Assembly: GCA_005893275.1 (NCBI GenBank)
Contig: VBOW01000014.1
Span: 62,001-126,000, forward strand
Source of the DNA: Candidatus Eisenbacteria bacterium
Lineage (GTDB): Bacteria; Eisenbacteria; RBG-16-71-46; SZUA-252
Direction of reading: 5' to 3'
DNA length: 64,000 nt
Shown piece by piece: positions 46,531 to 56,147 of the stretch. Each line of letters opens with the position of its first letter. Position 1 is the first letter of the stretch. The translations under genes were made by a program, and so were the position numbers. The notes below the pieces were generated by a model. That model did not search any database, was not told the DNA's origin, and saw only the letters and a list, made by a program, of their open reading frames with translations.

Positions 46531-47247
46531 CTACGTGACGCTTCCCTCGGTCCAGATCAGGATCCGCCCGCACGACTCGCACTGGAGCACGGCGTCGTTG
46601 CGGCGGACCTCCTGCATGGCCTGAGGGGTCAGCGCGGTGAAGCACGCGCCGCACGCGCCCTTGCGCACCTCGGCGACCGCGATGCCGTTCCGCGAGCCGG
46701 CAAGACGGTCGTAGCGGGCGAGGAGCGGCGTGGGGATGCTGGGCCGAACCTGGTCCCGGTCCGCCCGAAGCGAGTGGATGGTCTGGTCGAGCGTCGCAGC
46801 CTCTCGTTCCAGCTCCGCTTCCCCCGCCTTGAGCTTGTGCTCTTCCTCCGCGATCCGCTGCTCCTCGTGCTTGACCTGCGCCGCCAGAGTTTCCTCTCGC
46901 TCGAAATATTCCAGAACCAGGGTCTCACGGTCGGACCGCTTGGACTTCAGAAGCTCGATCTCGTGCAGCATGGCCTGGTATTCCTTGTTGGTTTTCACAT
47001 CGAGGAGCTGGCGCTCGAGCTTTGCGCCCTCGTTCTGCACGACCTCGATCTCCTTCTCCTGCCCCCTGCGCTCGAGGCGTACGCGCTCCAGCTCCTTCCT
47101 GGCGCGCTCGTGCGAGGCTTTCGCCCGCTCGAGCGCCGCCCGCAGCGCCTCGCGACGCCTCGGGATCTCGTCGCGTTTGCGCTGCGCCTCCATCAGGCGC
47201 GCGTCGTAGCGCTGCACTTCGAGAAGCGCCGTGAGCTCAGGGAGCAC
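46531..47247 (-). CDS. Coiled-coil protein with C4 zinc ribbon (CT398/DUF164 family)
   Basis: 238 residues from GTG 47247, preceded by GGGAGGG at seven bases. A long antiparallel coiled coil (about 10-175) contains the family motif LLDVKTNKEYQAMLHEIELLK. A C-terminal zinc ribbon has GACGACFTALTP and LQCESCGRIL. Family members bind nucleic acid or flagellar/sigma factors in some bacteria; role here unknown. Next gene downstream is the ABC exporter. Confidence 0.9.
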   Translation of the reverse strand: MLPELTALLEVQRYDARLMEAQRKRDEIPRRREALRAALERAKASHERARKELERVRLERRGQEKEIEVVQNEGAKLERQLLDVKTNKEYQAMLHEIELLKSKRSDRETLVLEYFEREETLAAQVKHEEQRIAEEEHKLKAGEAELEREAATLDQTIHSLRADRDQVRPSIPTPLLARYDRLAGSRNGIAVAEVRKGACGACFTALTPQAMQEVRRNDAVLQCESCGRILIWTEGSVT

Positions 47248-47293
47248 GCCGAGCCCTCCCGACGAAAGGATGCCCGCCCGCGGGCCCTCCCCC

Positions 47294-47333
47294 CAATAAA
47301 AAACGGGGAGCACGCCGGAGCGCACTCCCCGTT
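47294..47333 (-). terminator. Rho-independent terminator of the tRNA unit
   Basis: Perfect 9-base stem AACGGGGAG (47333 to 47325) with CTCCCCGTT (47310 to 47302), 14-base loop, followed on the minus strand by a T-rich run ending TTTTTTATT. It lies about 100 bases after tRNA-Val and before the zinc-ribbon gene. Confidence 0.85.
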
Positions 47334-47432
47334 GGACCATCCGGGGCTCGGCCGATGTGGTTTCGCCCGGGCCGGGGCTTCGCGTCCCGACCCGCCGCGT
47401 TCCGCATTGCGCCCGGCCCCCTCGCGCCGCGA

Positions 47433-47508
47433 TGGTGGGCGGTACAGGGATTGAACCTGTGACCTCTGGCTTGTGATACCAGCGCTCTCCCAGCTGAGCT
47501 AACCGCCC
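47433..47508 (-). tRNA. tRNA-Val (anticodon CAC), CCA encoded
   Basis: Clover-leaf on the minus strand: acceptor GGGCGGT/ACCGCCC, D stem GCTC/GAGC, anticodon stem CTGGT/GCCAG with loop ATCACAA (anticodon CAC), T loop TTCAATC. Discriminator A followed by genomic CCA. Reads GUG valine codons, common in this GC-rich sequence. Confidence 0.95.
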
Positions 47509-47569
47509 GTGCGATCGAAACCAAGTACGAGGGTCCCTTCTCCGCGTGATGCTGGGGAAACGGGGCAAA

Positions 47570-47643
47570 TGGGCCCACTTGGACTTGAACCAAGGACCAC
47601 CCGGTTATGAGCCGGGCGCTCTCACCAACTGAGCTATGGGCCC
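47570..47643 (-). tRNA. tRNA with anticodon CAT, probably tRNA-Ile2, CCA not encoded
   Basis: Acceptor GGGCCCA/TGGGCCC, anticodon stem CCCGG/CCGGG with loop CTCATAA (anticodon CAT). The TGGTC variable region and GTTCAAGTCCAAG T-arm resemble tRNA-Ile2, whose C34 is changed to lysidine by TilS, more than elongator Met. Met remains possible. The 3' end is A followed by TTT, so CCA must be added by Cca. Confidence 0.93.
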
Positions 47644-47682
47644 GAAGAAGATCGGCCTCGTCGCAACGGACCCGAGCCGAGC

Positions 47683-47712
47683 AGGCTAGCATCCGGATTC
47701 CGGCCCGGTCAA
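47683..47712 (-). promoter_or_regulatory. Promoter of the two-tRNA unit
   Basis: TTGACC (47707-47712), 18-base spacer, TAGCCT (47683-47688) on the minus strand, about 40 bases before the CAT tRNA. With the terminator at 47294 it defines a complete tRNA transcription unit just behind rpoD. Confidence 0.5.
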
Positions 47713-47744
47713 GCCGCCCAAGGCGCGCGCGCCGCCCGCGTCGG

Positions 47745-49490
47745 TCACATCATCTCCACGTAGCCTTTGAGCCTCCGGCTCCGCGTCGGATGGCGGAGCT
47801 TCCGGAGTGCCTTGGCTTCGATCTGGCGGATCCGCTCGCGCGTGACGTTGAAGGTGGCCCCGACCTCCTCCAAGGTCCGCGGGCACCCGTCGTCCGTGAG
47901 CCCGAACCGCAAACGGATCACCTTGGCTTCGCGCTTGCTCAAGGTCTCGAGCACCTCGTTCACTTCGTCCTTCAGCATCGAGAAGGCGGCGGCCTGCGCG
48001 GGGGAGACGACGCTCGTGTCCTCGATGAAATCGCCGAGGTTCGAATCGTCGTCCTCGCCGATCGGGCGATCCAGCGAGATCGGCTCCTGCGCCGCCTTGA
48101 GCACGCTCTTGATCTTGTCCACCGGGAGCTGAAGCTTGTCGGCCACCTCCTCCGGTGTGGGCTCCCGGCCCAGCTCCTGGACCAGCCGCCGCGACGTGCG
48201 CACGACCTTGTTGATCGCCTCGATCATGTGCACCGGCACGCGGATGGTGCGCGCCTGGTCTGCGATCGCGCGGGTGATGGCCTGACGGATCCACCATGTG
48301 GCGTAGGTCGAGAACTTGTATCCTTTCCGGTAGTCGAACTTGTCGACCGCGCGCATCAGGCCCGAATTCCCCTCCTGGATCAAGTCCAGGAACTCGAGCC
48401 CGCGGTTCGTGTAGCGCTTTGCGATCGAGATCACGAGCCGCACGTTCGCTTCGATCATCTCGCGCTTCGCCTTGTCGCGCGCGATCTCCCCCGAGCGGAT
48501 CTCGGTGTTGACCTCGCGGACTTGCTCGCGGGTCATCTTACCGTCGATCTCGACCTTGCGGACCTTGCGGCGCACGCTCTTCACGGCGCGCTCGAACTCG
48601 AGCAGGTCCGGCATGGTGAGCCGGGTCTCCTTCTCGACCTGCTTCAGATCCTTTCGGCTCTTCCGGGCGCGCTTCAAGAGCGCGTGGAGCCCCTCGGCGC
48701 TCCTGTCGTGGCGGCGCTCGAGCTGCGTCACCTCGGATTCCGCTTCGCGCACGTCCAGCGCGAGCTGCTTCATGCGCGTGGCGAGCCGCTCGATCAACCT
48801 CGCATTGAAGTTGAGCGCGTAGAGATCGCGCAAGAGCTCCTCTTCGGCCAAGCGCACCTTGTCGAAATGCGTCCGGCGCTTCTCCTCGGAGGCGCGGGCG
48901 GTCGACTTCTCCTTCAGCTTCACGAGCTTCCCGTTGAGCTGCCGGACCCGTTCCATCGCCTTGAGGGCGCGGGCCCGCTCGCGCTTGGGCGAGTACTCGG
49001 GGTTCCAGTTGCCGAAGTCGATCTGGAGGAAATCCTCGACCCGCATCTTCCCCTGCTTGAGCTGGGTGCCCTTCGCGAGAAGCTCCCGGATGATCGGGGT
49101 CGAGCGGAAGAGCGCGGTGCAAATCTGGCGCTCGCCCGCCTTGATCCGCTTCGCGATCTCGACCTCTCCCTCGCGGTCGAGGAGGGGGACGCGCCCCATC
49201 TCGCGCAGGTACATGCGCACCGGGTCGTCGTACCGCATCGGGTGTTGGACCAGCTGCTTCTCCTGCGGCCGCTTCTCCTCGCGGCGCTTCAGCTTGAGCT
49301 TCTGCTGCGCCTCCTCGTGGCTGTCGAACACGTCGACCTTGAGATCGTTGAGCGCGATGTAGACCTCGTCCATGTCCTCCACCGAGGCGCTCTCATCCAA
49401 GAACGCCTCGATCTGGTCGTGGAGCAGGTACTGCTGCTTGCCAGCCAGCCCCTTCAGCTCCAGGAGACGGTCCGTCTTCGCACGCTTCAT
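47745..49490 (-). CDS. rpoD: RNA polymerase primary sigma factor (sigma-70)
   Basis: 581 residues. Region 1.2 [15 protein letters not shown], a large charged non-conserved insert (about 150-330), region 2 NLRVV-like [28 protein letters not shown] and [17 protein letters not shown], region 3, and region 4 [30 protein letters not shown]. Recognises the TTGACA/TATAAT-like promoters seen here. ATG 49490 is supported by AAGGAG about ten bases upstream. Follows dnaG after 34 bases. Confidence 0.97.
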   Translation of the reverse strand: MKRAKTDRLLELKGLAGKQQYLLHDQIEAFLDESASVEDMDEVYIALNDLKVDVFDSHEEAQQKLKLKRREEKRPQEKQLVQHPMRYDDPVRMYLREMGRVPLLDREGEVEIAKRIKAGERQICTALFRSTPIIRELLAKGTQLKQGKMRVEDFLQIDFGNWNPEYSPKRERARALKAMERVRQLNGKLVKLKEKSTARASEEKRRTHFDKVRLAEEELLRDLYALNFNARLIERLATRMKQLALDVREAESEVTQLERRHDRSAEGLHALLKRARKSRKDLKQVEKETRLTMPDLLEFERAVKSVRRKVRKVEIDGKMTREQVREVNTEIRSGEIARDKAKREMIEANVRLVISIAKRYTNRGLEFLDLIQEGNSGLMRAVDKFDYRKGYKFSTYATWWIRQAITRAIADQARTIRVPVHMIEAINKVVRTSRRLVQELGREPTPEEVADKLQLPVDKIKSVLKAAQEPISLDRPIGEDDDSNLGDFIEDTSVVSPAQAAAFSMLKDEVNEVLETLSKREAKVIRLRFGLTDDGCPRTLEEVGATFNVTRERIRQIEAKALRKLRHPTRSRRLKGYVEMM

Positions 49491-49524
49491 TCGTTCGACT
49501 CTCCTTCCGGTCTGCCCCGGTCCC

Positions 49525-51360
49525 TTAGTGGATCGCGGAATGGCCGCTCCGCATATGAAGTTTCGATGCAAGATCGCGCCGTTCGGCGATAAGCCTTCCC
49601 AGCGACCCCTCGTCCCGGCTCCGCTCGGCCTCGCGGATCGCCTGGTCGAGCACCTGGATGCTCGCCTTCAATCGGCGCTCCTCCAGACGCTGGATCAGGT
49701 CCCGGGCCTCCCGGCGCGACTCCTCGACGGTCCTGCCCGGCTCGTGCGGCAGCTCGGCCAGGAGGGAGCGCGTAAGCGGGCTCCCGGACAGTAGCTCCCT
49801 AAGCTCGTCCTGACGCGGGAGGCGTGTCTCCCCGAACCACGGATTCAAGAGGTCCCGCAGCGATTCACTCCGAAAACAGATCGCTCCACCCTGGTCGAAG
49901 ACCTCCGCGAAGGCGCCCTCCTCGGTCAGGACGCGCCCCGCCAGCTCCCGCTCGATCGGGTCTGTTGGAGCGGACGCCGCCCCATCGGCCGGGGAGGCGA
50001 CGCCGGCTGACGCTGGGGACCCCGCGTATCCGGGTAAGGGAGCCTCGCGACGGGGCTTCGGGCCCTTCCCCCGGCCCCCGGACCGCCTCTGGACCGCTTC
50101 CATGAGCACCGCCTCTTCGAGGCCGAAGACCTCCGCCCCGCGCCGGAGCAGGAGCCTGCGTCGGATTGGATCGTCGATGCGGTCCAGGAGCCCCACGAAT
50201 CTTCGTACCCTCAATTCCAGACTGGGATTCCCTTCATCCTCCCCCGCCAGCTTCGATCCCGCGAGGAAGCTCGGAACATCGAGCGCCGACTCCAGGCGCT
50301 CCTTGAGCGCGCCCGCCCCCTCCTTCCGGAGGAAGGAATCGGGGTCCTCGCCCCCCGGCAAGAGGAGCACGCGCACGTTCACCCCCGCCTGGAGCAGCGG
50401 ATCCAGGCCCCGGTCCGCCGCGCGCACCCCCGCGTCGTCGCCGTCGTAGAGGAGGAGCACGTCGACCTGAAGCCGCGCCAGGAGCCGCGCCTGGTCGGGC
50501 GTGAGCGCGGTCCCGCATGTCGAGACCGCGTTCGTGAAGCCGCTCGCGTGGAGCCGGATCACGTCGAGATATCCCTCCGAAACGATCGCCTCCCTGCGCT
50601 CGCGGATGCTCTGCCGCGCGACCGGAAGCCCGTAGAGAAGCCTTCCTTTGCGAAAGACCGGTGTCTCGGGCGAATTGAGATACTTCGGCGTGTCCTCCTC
50701 GACGATGGCCCTCGCGCCGAAGCCCGCGATCTTCCCGGCGCCGGTTGCGACCGGAAAAAGGATCCGGTTCCGGAACCGGTCGTAGTGCCCGCTGCCGTCC
50801 CCTCGGCGCACGATGAGCCCGGCCTGCTCCATCACGCCCGTGGGGAGGAGCTTCGAGAGCGCCGTCAGCAGCCCGTCCCAGCCCTCCGGCGCCCAGCCGA
50901 TCTCGAACCGCGTGAGCCAGGGGTCCTCGAACCCGCGGCCCGCAAGATACGCCCGCGCCCTCGCCGCGCCCCCCGCCTGGAGGCTCGCGCGGAAGAAGTC
51001 GCGCGCCAGGGCGTTCGCCTGATAGAGACGGTCGAAGATCTCCTCGCCCGGGACCCGCTCCTGCTTCGGCAGCTCGATCCCGGCGCGGTCCGCGAGCAGA
51101 CGGAGCGCCTCGGGAAACGTGACCTTGTCGGTTTCCATCACGAACGCGAATACGTCGCCTCCGCGGCTACAGCCGAAGCAGTGCCAGATCTGGCGGTCCG
51201 GCGTCACGGTGAAGGACGGGGTCTTCTCGGTGTGGAACGGACAGAGACCCTTGAACGAGCGCCCGGAGCGGCGCAGCTCGACCCGCTCGCCGATGAGCTG
51301 GACGATGTCGGTCGCGTCCCGAATCCGCTCGCGCACCTCCTCGCCGATCCGCATGGTCAT
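49525..51360 (-). CDS. dnaG: DNA primase
   Basis: 611 residues. N-terminal zinc ribbon with C40, H43, C61 and C64 ([13 protein letters not shown] and [11 protein letters not shown]). Toprim core with [11 protein letters not shown] and [18 protein letters not shown]-terminal helical part for helicase binding. Synthesises RNA primers at the replication fork. Lies in the rpsU-mutS2-dnaG-rpoD operon, six bases after mutS2. Confidence 0.97.
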   Translation of the reverse strand: MTMRIGEEVRERIRDATDIVQLIGERVELRRSGRSFKGLCPFHTEKTPSFTVTPDRQIWHCFGCSRGGDVFAFVMETDKVTFPEALRLLADRAGIELPKQERVPGEEIFDRLYQANALARDFFRASLQAGGAARARAYLAGRGFEDPWLTRFEIGWAPEGWDGLLTALSKLLPTGVMEQAGLIVRRGDGSGHYDRFRNRILFPVATGAGKIAGFGARAIVEEDTPKYLNSPETPVFRKGRLLYGLPVARQSIRERREAIVSEGYLDVIRLHASGFTNAVSTCGTALTPDQARLLARLQVDVLLLYDGDDAGVRAADRGLDPLLQAGVNVRVLLLPGGEDPDSFLRKEGAGALKERLESALDVPSFLAGSKLAGEDEGNPSLELRVRRFVGLLDRIDDPIRRRLLLRRGAEVFGLEEAVLMEAVQRRSGGRGKGPKPRREAPLPGYAGSPASAGVASPADGAASAPTDPIERELAGRVLTEEGAFAEVFDQGGAICFRSESLRDLLNPWFGETRLPRQDELRELLSGSPLTRSLLAELPHEPGRTVEESRREARDLIQRLEERRLKASIQVLDQAIREAERSRDEGSLGRLIAERRDLASKLHMRSGHSAIH

Positions 51361-51366
51361 GGGCCC

Positions 51367-53796
51367 TTACCCGAGGACCACGATCGTGACCCCGGTCCCT
51401 CCCTCACGAAGCTCGCCGAGGCGAAACTCCTTCACGGTCGGCTGATCCTTGAGCCAGCGCTTCATTCTCTCTCTCAGGATTCCTTTTCCCTTGCCGTGGA
51501 TGATCCGGGCGCTGTCGACGCCGCCCATGATCGCGTTCTCAAGAAACACCTCGACCGCGCGGATCGCATCGTCCGGCTCGAAGCCGCGCACGTCGATCTC
51601 CCGCGGGACATCCGGGATTTCGATCTCCTGCCGGAGCGGAGGCTTTGCCGCCCCCGCGCCGCCGAGGCGATTCGCGCCGCCGGCCGCGGCCGGCGCACCT
51701 CCCGGCCGTTCCTCGGCCTCACCCGCGTCCCGGCGAAGGGTTCCGATCGGGAGCACCGCCGTCGCGCCGCCCACCTTCACCCGGACGCGTCCATCCTGAT
51801 CCGGGCTGGAAAGCACAACCCCTTCCGCCTGGAGCGCGGGCACATAGACCCTGTCCCCCTCGCGAACCCGCTGGACCGGGACGCCGCGGTCGGACGCGGG
51901 CGCCCATTCCGTCTCGGCGTCGATCGATTCGGAAACCCGGCGCGCGAGCCCGCGCGCTTCCTCCAGCGTCTCCGAGCTCGCGCGCCGATCCGCGCGGAGC
52001 TTCCTTCGGTAGTCGTCGATCTGGCTCTCGAGCTTCCGGAGCAGGTCTCGCCTCGCTTGGAGCTCGGCCTGCTTGCGCTCACGCCGCTCCGATTCGAGCT
52101 TCGAGAGCGCTGTCTTGAGCTCCCCTTCACGCTCCGCGAGGCGGAGGCGCGTTTGCGAAAGCTCCTCCCGCTCGCGGGCAACTTCCGCTTTGAGGCGTCC
52201 CAGCTCCTCGATCAAGACGCCCAGATCGCGCTCGCCGCGCGGCAGAAGGTCCCGCGCGCGCTCGAGCACAGCGCGGTCCATGCCGAATCGCTCCGCCACC
52301 TGGATCGCGCGGCTCCTCCCCGGAACGCCGAGGATGAGCGTGAACCTCGGCTTGAGGGTCTCCTCGTCGAAGGCCATGGAGGCGTTCCTCACGCCGGCGG
52401 TCTCCTGCGCGAAGGACTTCAGGGCGCCATGGTGCGTCGTGGCCAGACACAAGGTCTTCCGCTCGAGGAGCCGCTCGAGGATCGCCTGCCCCAGCGCGGC
52501 GCCCTCGGTCGGATCGGTTCCCGATCCCAGCTCATCCAGGAGCACGAGGCTCTGGGGGGTCGCGAGCGAGATCGCCTCGGCCACCCGGCGGAGGTGCGAG
52601 AGGAAGGTGCTCACGTCCTCCAGAAGGGACTGCTCGTCCCCGATGTCGCAGACCACGTGGTCGAACCAGGGGACGGTCGTTCCCGTGGCGGCGGGAATCG
52701 GCAGCCCCGCCATCGCGAGCAGCGCCGAGAGCCCGACCGTCTTGAGCGCGACCGTCTTTCCTCCCATATTCGGCCCGGTCACGAGGAGGAGCGGGGACCC
52801 GCGGTCCAGCTCCAAATCGAGCGGCACCGGCGCCGACTCCATCTCGCCGCGCGCGTGACGCTCGACCAGGATTGGATGCCGCGCCCCCCGGAGCCTCAAG
52901 GACCGATCGTCGGTGAGCGCGGGCAAGACGCCCCCTTGAGCCTCCGCCCACGCCGAAACCGCCTGCGCCGCGTCCAGCCGCGCGAGGCATGCCAGGTCCC
53001 GCGCGAGCCCCTCACGGTCGCGCCGCGCGAGGGCGCTCAGCTCGCGCAGCACGCGGTTCACCTCGCCCAGCTCGTCCATGAAGAGGTCGGCGAGCTGGCT
53101 ATTCGCCTCCGCGGCCTCACGCGGCTCGAGGAACACGGAGGTGCCGCTTCCCGAATAGCCGAGCGCCACGCCCGGGACCTGGCGCCTCTGGGAAGCAGGC
53201 ACCGCGATCGCGTACCGGCCATCCCGCAGCGTGACGAAGCTCTCGGCGATTCCGAGGCCACGCAGGATCGACTCGAGCTTCAGCGCGAGATGCTGGCGCA
53301 GCGTGTGAATCGAGCGCCGGATCCTGGCCAGGTCAGGGCTCGCGTCGTCCCGCACGTCGCCGGAGGGCTCGAGCGTCCGGCCCAGCTCGCGATGGAGCGC
53401 CGGAAGCGGCGTGAGCTCACCCAGGAGCCTCGAAAGCCCCGGCGTGTCCCTGCGGTTTTTTCGGAGCCATGCGTGCGCGAAGCCCGTCTGGTCGAGAAGG
53501 AGGCGCAGTTGCCATAGCTCCTCCCCGCTGAGGAGGGCACCTTCGGTTTCCAGCTGCTCGAGGAGGGACCTCACGTCGGGCGGCGCGCCGGCGGGGGGCT
53601 CATCCCCTGTCCCTATAAGCGAGATCAAATCGCCGTAAAGCTCCTGGTCTCGGCGCGCGTCGTCCAGCCGCGCCTGGCACCGGATCGCGAGCACACGCTC
53701 CCGTCCGGGGGCCGAGCGGGTCCGCCCCGCTATCGTCTCGAGGACGGCGGGGAACTCCAGAACTTGTTGCGCGTGACTCGGAGGGCCGGATTCCAA
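51367..53796 (-). CDS. mutS2: Endonuclease MutS2 (with Smr domain)
   Basis: 809 residues from TTG 53796. Lacks the MutS mismatch domain. ATPase: VTGPNMGGKTVALKT (Walker A), LLDELGSGTDPTEGAAL (Walker B) and THHGALK. A long coiled coil follows, then a C-terminal Smr domain IDVRGFEPDDAIRAVEVFL with RIIHGKGKGILRERM. The family acts in recombination control or ribosome-collision rescue. No good start codon or ribosome site is visible, so the first about 10 residues are uncertain. It is unusual in sitting between rpsU and dnaG. Confidence 0.94.
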   Translation of the reverse strand: MESGPPSHAQQVLEFPAVLETIAGRTRSAPGRERVLAIRCQARLDDARRDQELYGDLISLIGTGDEPPAGAPPDVRSLLEQLETEGALLSGEELWQLRLLLDQTGFAHAWLRKNRRDTPGLSRLLGELTPLPALHRELGRTLEPSGDVRDDASPDLARIRRSIHTLRQHLALKLESILRGLGIAESFVTLRDGRYAIAVPASQRRQVPGVALGYSGSGTSVFLEPREAAEANSQLADLFMDELGEVNRVLRELSALARRDREGLARDLACLARLDAAQAVSAWAEAQGGVLPALTDDRSLRLRGARHPILVERHARGEMESAPVPLDLELDRGSPLLLVTGPNMGGKTVALKTVGLSALLAMAGLPIPAATGTTVPWFDHVVCDIGDEQSLLEDVSTFLSHLRRVAEAISLATPQSLVLLDELGSGTDPTEGAALGQAILERLLERKTLCLATTHHGALKSFAQETAGVRNASMAFDEETLKPRFTLILGVPGRSRAIQVAERFGMDRAVLERARDLLPRGERDLGVLIEELGRLKAEVAREREELSQTRLRLAEREGELKTALSKLESERRERKQAELQARRDLLRKLESQIDDYRRKLRADRRASSETLEEARGLARRVSESIDAETEWAPASDRGVPVQRVREGDRVYVPALQAEGVVLSSPDQDGRVRVKVGGATAVLPIGTLRRDAGEAEERPGGAPAAAGGANRLGGAGAAKPPLRQEIEIPDVPREIDVRGFEPDDAIRAVEVFLENAIMGGVDSARIIHGKGKGILRERMKRWLKDQPTVKEFRLGELREGGTGVTIVVLG

Positions 53797-53948
53797 GGGA
53801 ACCGGGCACCCCGAGGGCTCGCGCGTACGAGAGTTTGTGATGTCTGTTCGTCCGGAAGTGCGGTGTCGGTGACGAAGCTTCGGCCCAAGTGGGTAAGCGG
53901 GAAACCGGCCCCCGCCGATCTCCCGCGTTGCTGCCGATGTCCGGAGCG

Positions 53949-54140
53949 CTACTCCGCTTTCATCCGGGCCATCATCTTTCTCTTGGCGGCGTTCAGCTTG
54001 CGCTTCCTCCGCTCGCTCGGTTTCTCGAAGTGCTGGTGACGTCGCAAATCGGCGAGAACTCCTGCCTTCTCGCACTTCTTCTTGAACCGGCGAAGGGCAC
54101 TCTCGAAGGATTCACCTTCCTTTACCCTGATGCCGGGCAT
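53949..54140 (-). CDS. rpsU: 30S ribosomal protein S21
   Basis: 63 residues, basic, with [27 protein letters not shown] and a Lys/Arg-rich tail, the normal bS21 length. Binds near the 3' end of 16S rRNA and helps initiation. AGGAGG lies 11 bases before the ATG. First gene behind a near-consensus promoter, as in the classical rpsU-dnaG-rpoD operon. Confidence 0.96.
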   Translation of the reverse strand: MPGIRVKEGESFESALRRFKKKCEKAGVLADLRRHQHFEKPSERRKRKLNAAKRKMMARMKAE

Positions 54141-54225
54141 CCTATGAATCGCCTCCTAACCCTGGTTTGGGTCCGCTTGGTCCTCCGTTACTGCCTAGGT
54201 GGGCAGCATACGCCTAACACTAATC

Positions 54226-54254
54226 AAGATACCCCGAGCGGGAGGGTCTGTCAA
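54226..54254 (-). promoter_or_regulatory. Near-consensus sigma-70 promoter of the rpsU operon
   Basis: TTGACA (54249-54254), exactly 17 bases, TATCTT (54226-54231) on the minus strand. It leaves a leader of about 80 bases before rpsU and is the best promoter in the window, fitting an rpsU-mutS2-dnaG-rpoD transcript. Confidence 0.75.
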
Positions 54255-54271
54255 CACAAAGCTAACTCCCA

Positions 54272-55003
54272 TCATCGCAGTGAGTTCCGCGCCAAGCTAA
54301 TGAGGGCCAACGCCGCGGTCTCGGTGGTTAACCTGCTAGGACCTAATGAGATAACTGAAAAATGCTCGGCCTGGAGCAATCGGCGCTCCTCGCTGGCAAA
54401 TCCCCCCGGAGGCCCAACCGCCAGCGTGACAGGATCTTCCGAGCTTCTCACGAGGGCCATGGCCGGTTCCCCCCCTTCGGGATCGGCGGCGAAGCGGAGC
54501 CCCGATGGCAGATGCCTCAGGGCCTCGCCGAGGGAGCCGGACGAGCGGATCTCGGGAAGCCGGGTCCGGAGGGATTGCTTGAGCCCGGCCCGGGCGATCC
54601 GGCCGAGCCGCGAGAGGCGCTGCGCTTTGAGGGCCCCCCGCCCGCTCCGCTCGCAGACGACGAAGTCGAAGGCGCTCACCCCGAGCGGAACGCCGTGCGC
54701 CACGACCTGCTCGACATCGCCCGAGGCCGGCAGGCCCACCAAGGCCACGATGGTGCGCGCGAGCTCGCCCACTCCCTCACGGCGTCCCACGATCCTGCCA
54801 ATGGCGGCGCGACGCTCGGTCGACTCGAGCACACACTCGAAGTAGGAGCCTTCCCCGTCGATCGCCTGAAACGGCGTCCCGGCTTTGGCGCGATGTACGT
54901 GGAGGAGGTGGTGCGATTCCTCGGGGCTCAGCTTCAAGCGATCCGACCCGACGGAGGCCGGGTCCACCCAGAACAGGGTGTCCGGGCGCCGGCGCTCGAC
55001 CAA
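54272..55003 (-). CDS. rsmE: 16S rRNA m3U1498 methyltransferase RsmE
   Basis: 243 residues, SPOUT knot enzyme using SAM. N-terminal PUA-like part has LSPEESHHLLHVHRAKAG. The knot has TLAVGPPGGFASEE and SLGPSRLTTETAALAL; the family usually reads GPEGG and LRTETA, so Pro replaces Glu and Thr replaces Arg, minor changes. Starts one base after the dnaJ stop, as often seen in hrcA-grpE-dnaJ operons. Confidence 0.93.
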   Translation of the reverse strand: MVERRRPDTLFWVDPASVGSDRLKLSPEESHHLLHVHRAKAGTPFQAIDGEGSYFECVLESTERRAAIGRIVGRREGVGELARTIVALVGLPASGDVEQVVAHGVPLGVSAFDFVVCERSGRGALKAQRLSRLGRIARAGLKQSLRTRLPEIRSSGSLGEALRHLPSGLRFAADPEGGEPAMALVRSSEDPVTLAVGPPGGFASEERRLLQAEHFSVISLGPSRLTTETAALALISLARNSLR

Positions 55004-55004
55004 T

Positions 55005-56147
55005 TCAGCCGCCGTTCCGCGGACGGTGCGGTGGCGGAACCTTGGCTTCGGGCAGCTCCTCCAATTCCATGAAGAGCTTCCTGCCGCGCTCCGAGGGCTT
55101 GGTCGGGGTGTGGACGGTCACCTGGACGAGGAGGTCGCCCGAGCCGGCGCGCTTGAGGCTCTTGAGACCCTTGCCGCGCAACCGAAGCACCTGACCCGAC
55201 TGGATCCCCTGCGGGATATCCACCTTGGCCCTGCCCCCGAGCGTGGGCACTTCGATTTTTCCGCCGAGCGCCGCGCGGGCAATGCTGATCGGGACCTCGA
55301 CGATGAGGTCCTCGCCGTCCCGCGCGAAAACCGGATGCTCGATTTCCTCGATGTGGGCGATGAGATCCCCCGCCGGCCCGCCGCGGACCCCCGCGTCGCC
55401 CAGCCTCCGAAGCGGGATGTAGTTTCCGGTCATCACACCGGGCGGCACGCGGATCGTGATCTCTTCTTGAACCCGGACGCGCCCTTCGCCGGAGCACGTG
55501 GGGCACGGATCCTCGATCACCGCTCCCTCGCCTTGGCATCGGTCGCACGTGGTCACGCTGATGAGCTGGCCGAAGAGCGACCTTTGCACGGCGCGGACCT
55601 GGCCCGAGCCGCCGCAGACGGGGCACGTGCGCTTCGAGGTGCCCGCCTTCGCCCCGGTGCCGCCGCACACCGCGCAGGTTCCCATGCGACGGATCTTGAT
55701 CCGCTTCTCCACGCCGGTGGCGATCTCCTCCAGCGTGAGTGGAAGGCGGATTTCAAGGTTCCGCCCGCGGCGCTCGCTCGGGCCGGCGCGCCGCCCGCCC
55801 ATCTGCGACTCGAATACCTCCCCGAACCCGCCCCCCATACCTCCGAAGTCGCGCATGAACGCGCGCAGGGCGTCCGCGAGGTCGAAGCCTTCGAACTCGG
55901 CCCCTCCCCCGCCGGCGGGGGCGCCCGCGGCGTGTCCGAACCGGTCGTAGCGCGCGCGCTTTTCGGGATCGTGGAGGACTTCGTACGCCTCGGCGACCTC
56001 CTTGAAGCTCTCTTCGGCCTTCTTATCGCCTGGATTTCGGTCCGGGTGGAATTTCATCGCGAGCTGCCGGTAGGCCTTCTTGAGCTCGTCGTCCGTCGCC
56101 GTACGGGGAACGCCCAAGATCTCGTAATAATCCCGGCGCGTCGTCAG
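55005..56147 (-). CDS. dnaJ: Chaperone protein DnaJ (type I), CTG start
   Basis: 380 residues beginning [13 protein letters not shown] after the start. J domain with HPDRN, Gly/Phe region, four CxxCxGxG zinc repeats ([32 protein letters not shown]) and the C-terminal substrate domain. Co-chaperone of DnaK. A stop (TGA) lies two codons upstream in frame, so the only start that keeps the conserved DYYEILG is CTG at 56147. It forms a CTGA overlap with grpE and has GGGGAGG seven bases upstream. dnaK itself is not in the window. Confidence 0.95.
   Translation of the reverse strand: MTTRRDYYEILGVPRTATDDELKKAYRQLAMKFHPDRNPGDKKAEESFKEVAEAYEVLHDPEKRARYDRFGHAAGAPAGGGGAEFEGFDLADALRAFMRDFGGMGGGFGEVFESQMGGRRAGPSERRGRNLEIRLPLTLEEIATGVEKRIKIRRMGTCAVCGGTGAKAGTSKRTCPVCGGSGQVRAVQRSLFGQLISVTTCDRCQGEGAVIEDPCPTCSGEGRVRVQEEITIRVPPGVMTGNYIPLRRLGDAGVRGGPAGDLIAHIEEIEHPVFARDGEDLIVEVPISIARAALGGKIEVPTLGGRAKVDIPQGIQSGQVLRLRGKGLKSLKRAGSGDLLVQVTVHTPTKPSERGRKLFMELEELPEAKVPPPHRPRNGG

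Noticed and set aside
47570-47643. CAT tRNA as initiator tRNA-fMet
   Set aside because: The first acceptor pair is matched (G-C) and the anticodon stem lacks the initiator's three G-C pairs in the right context; Ile2 or elongator Met fits better.
50548-53517. Very long open frame on the plus strand opposite dnaG and mutS2
   Set aside because: Arg/Glu/Asp/His-rich shadow of two clear minus-strand genes in a high-GC sequence; no domain or ribosome site.
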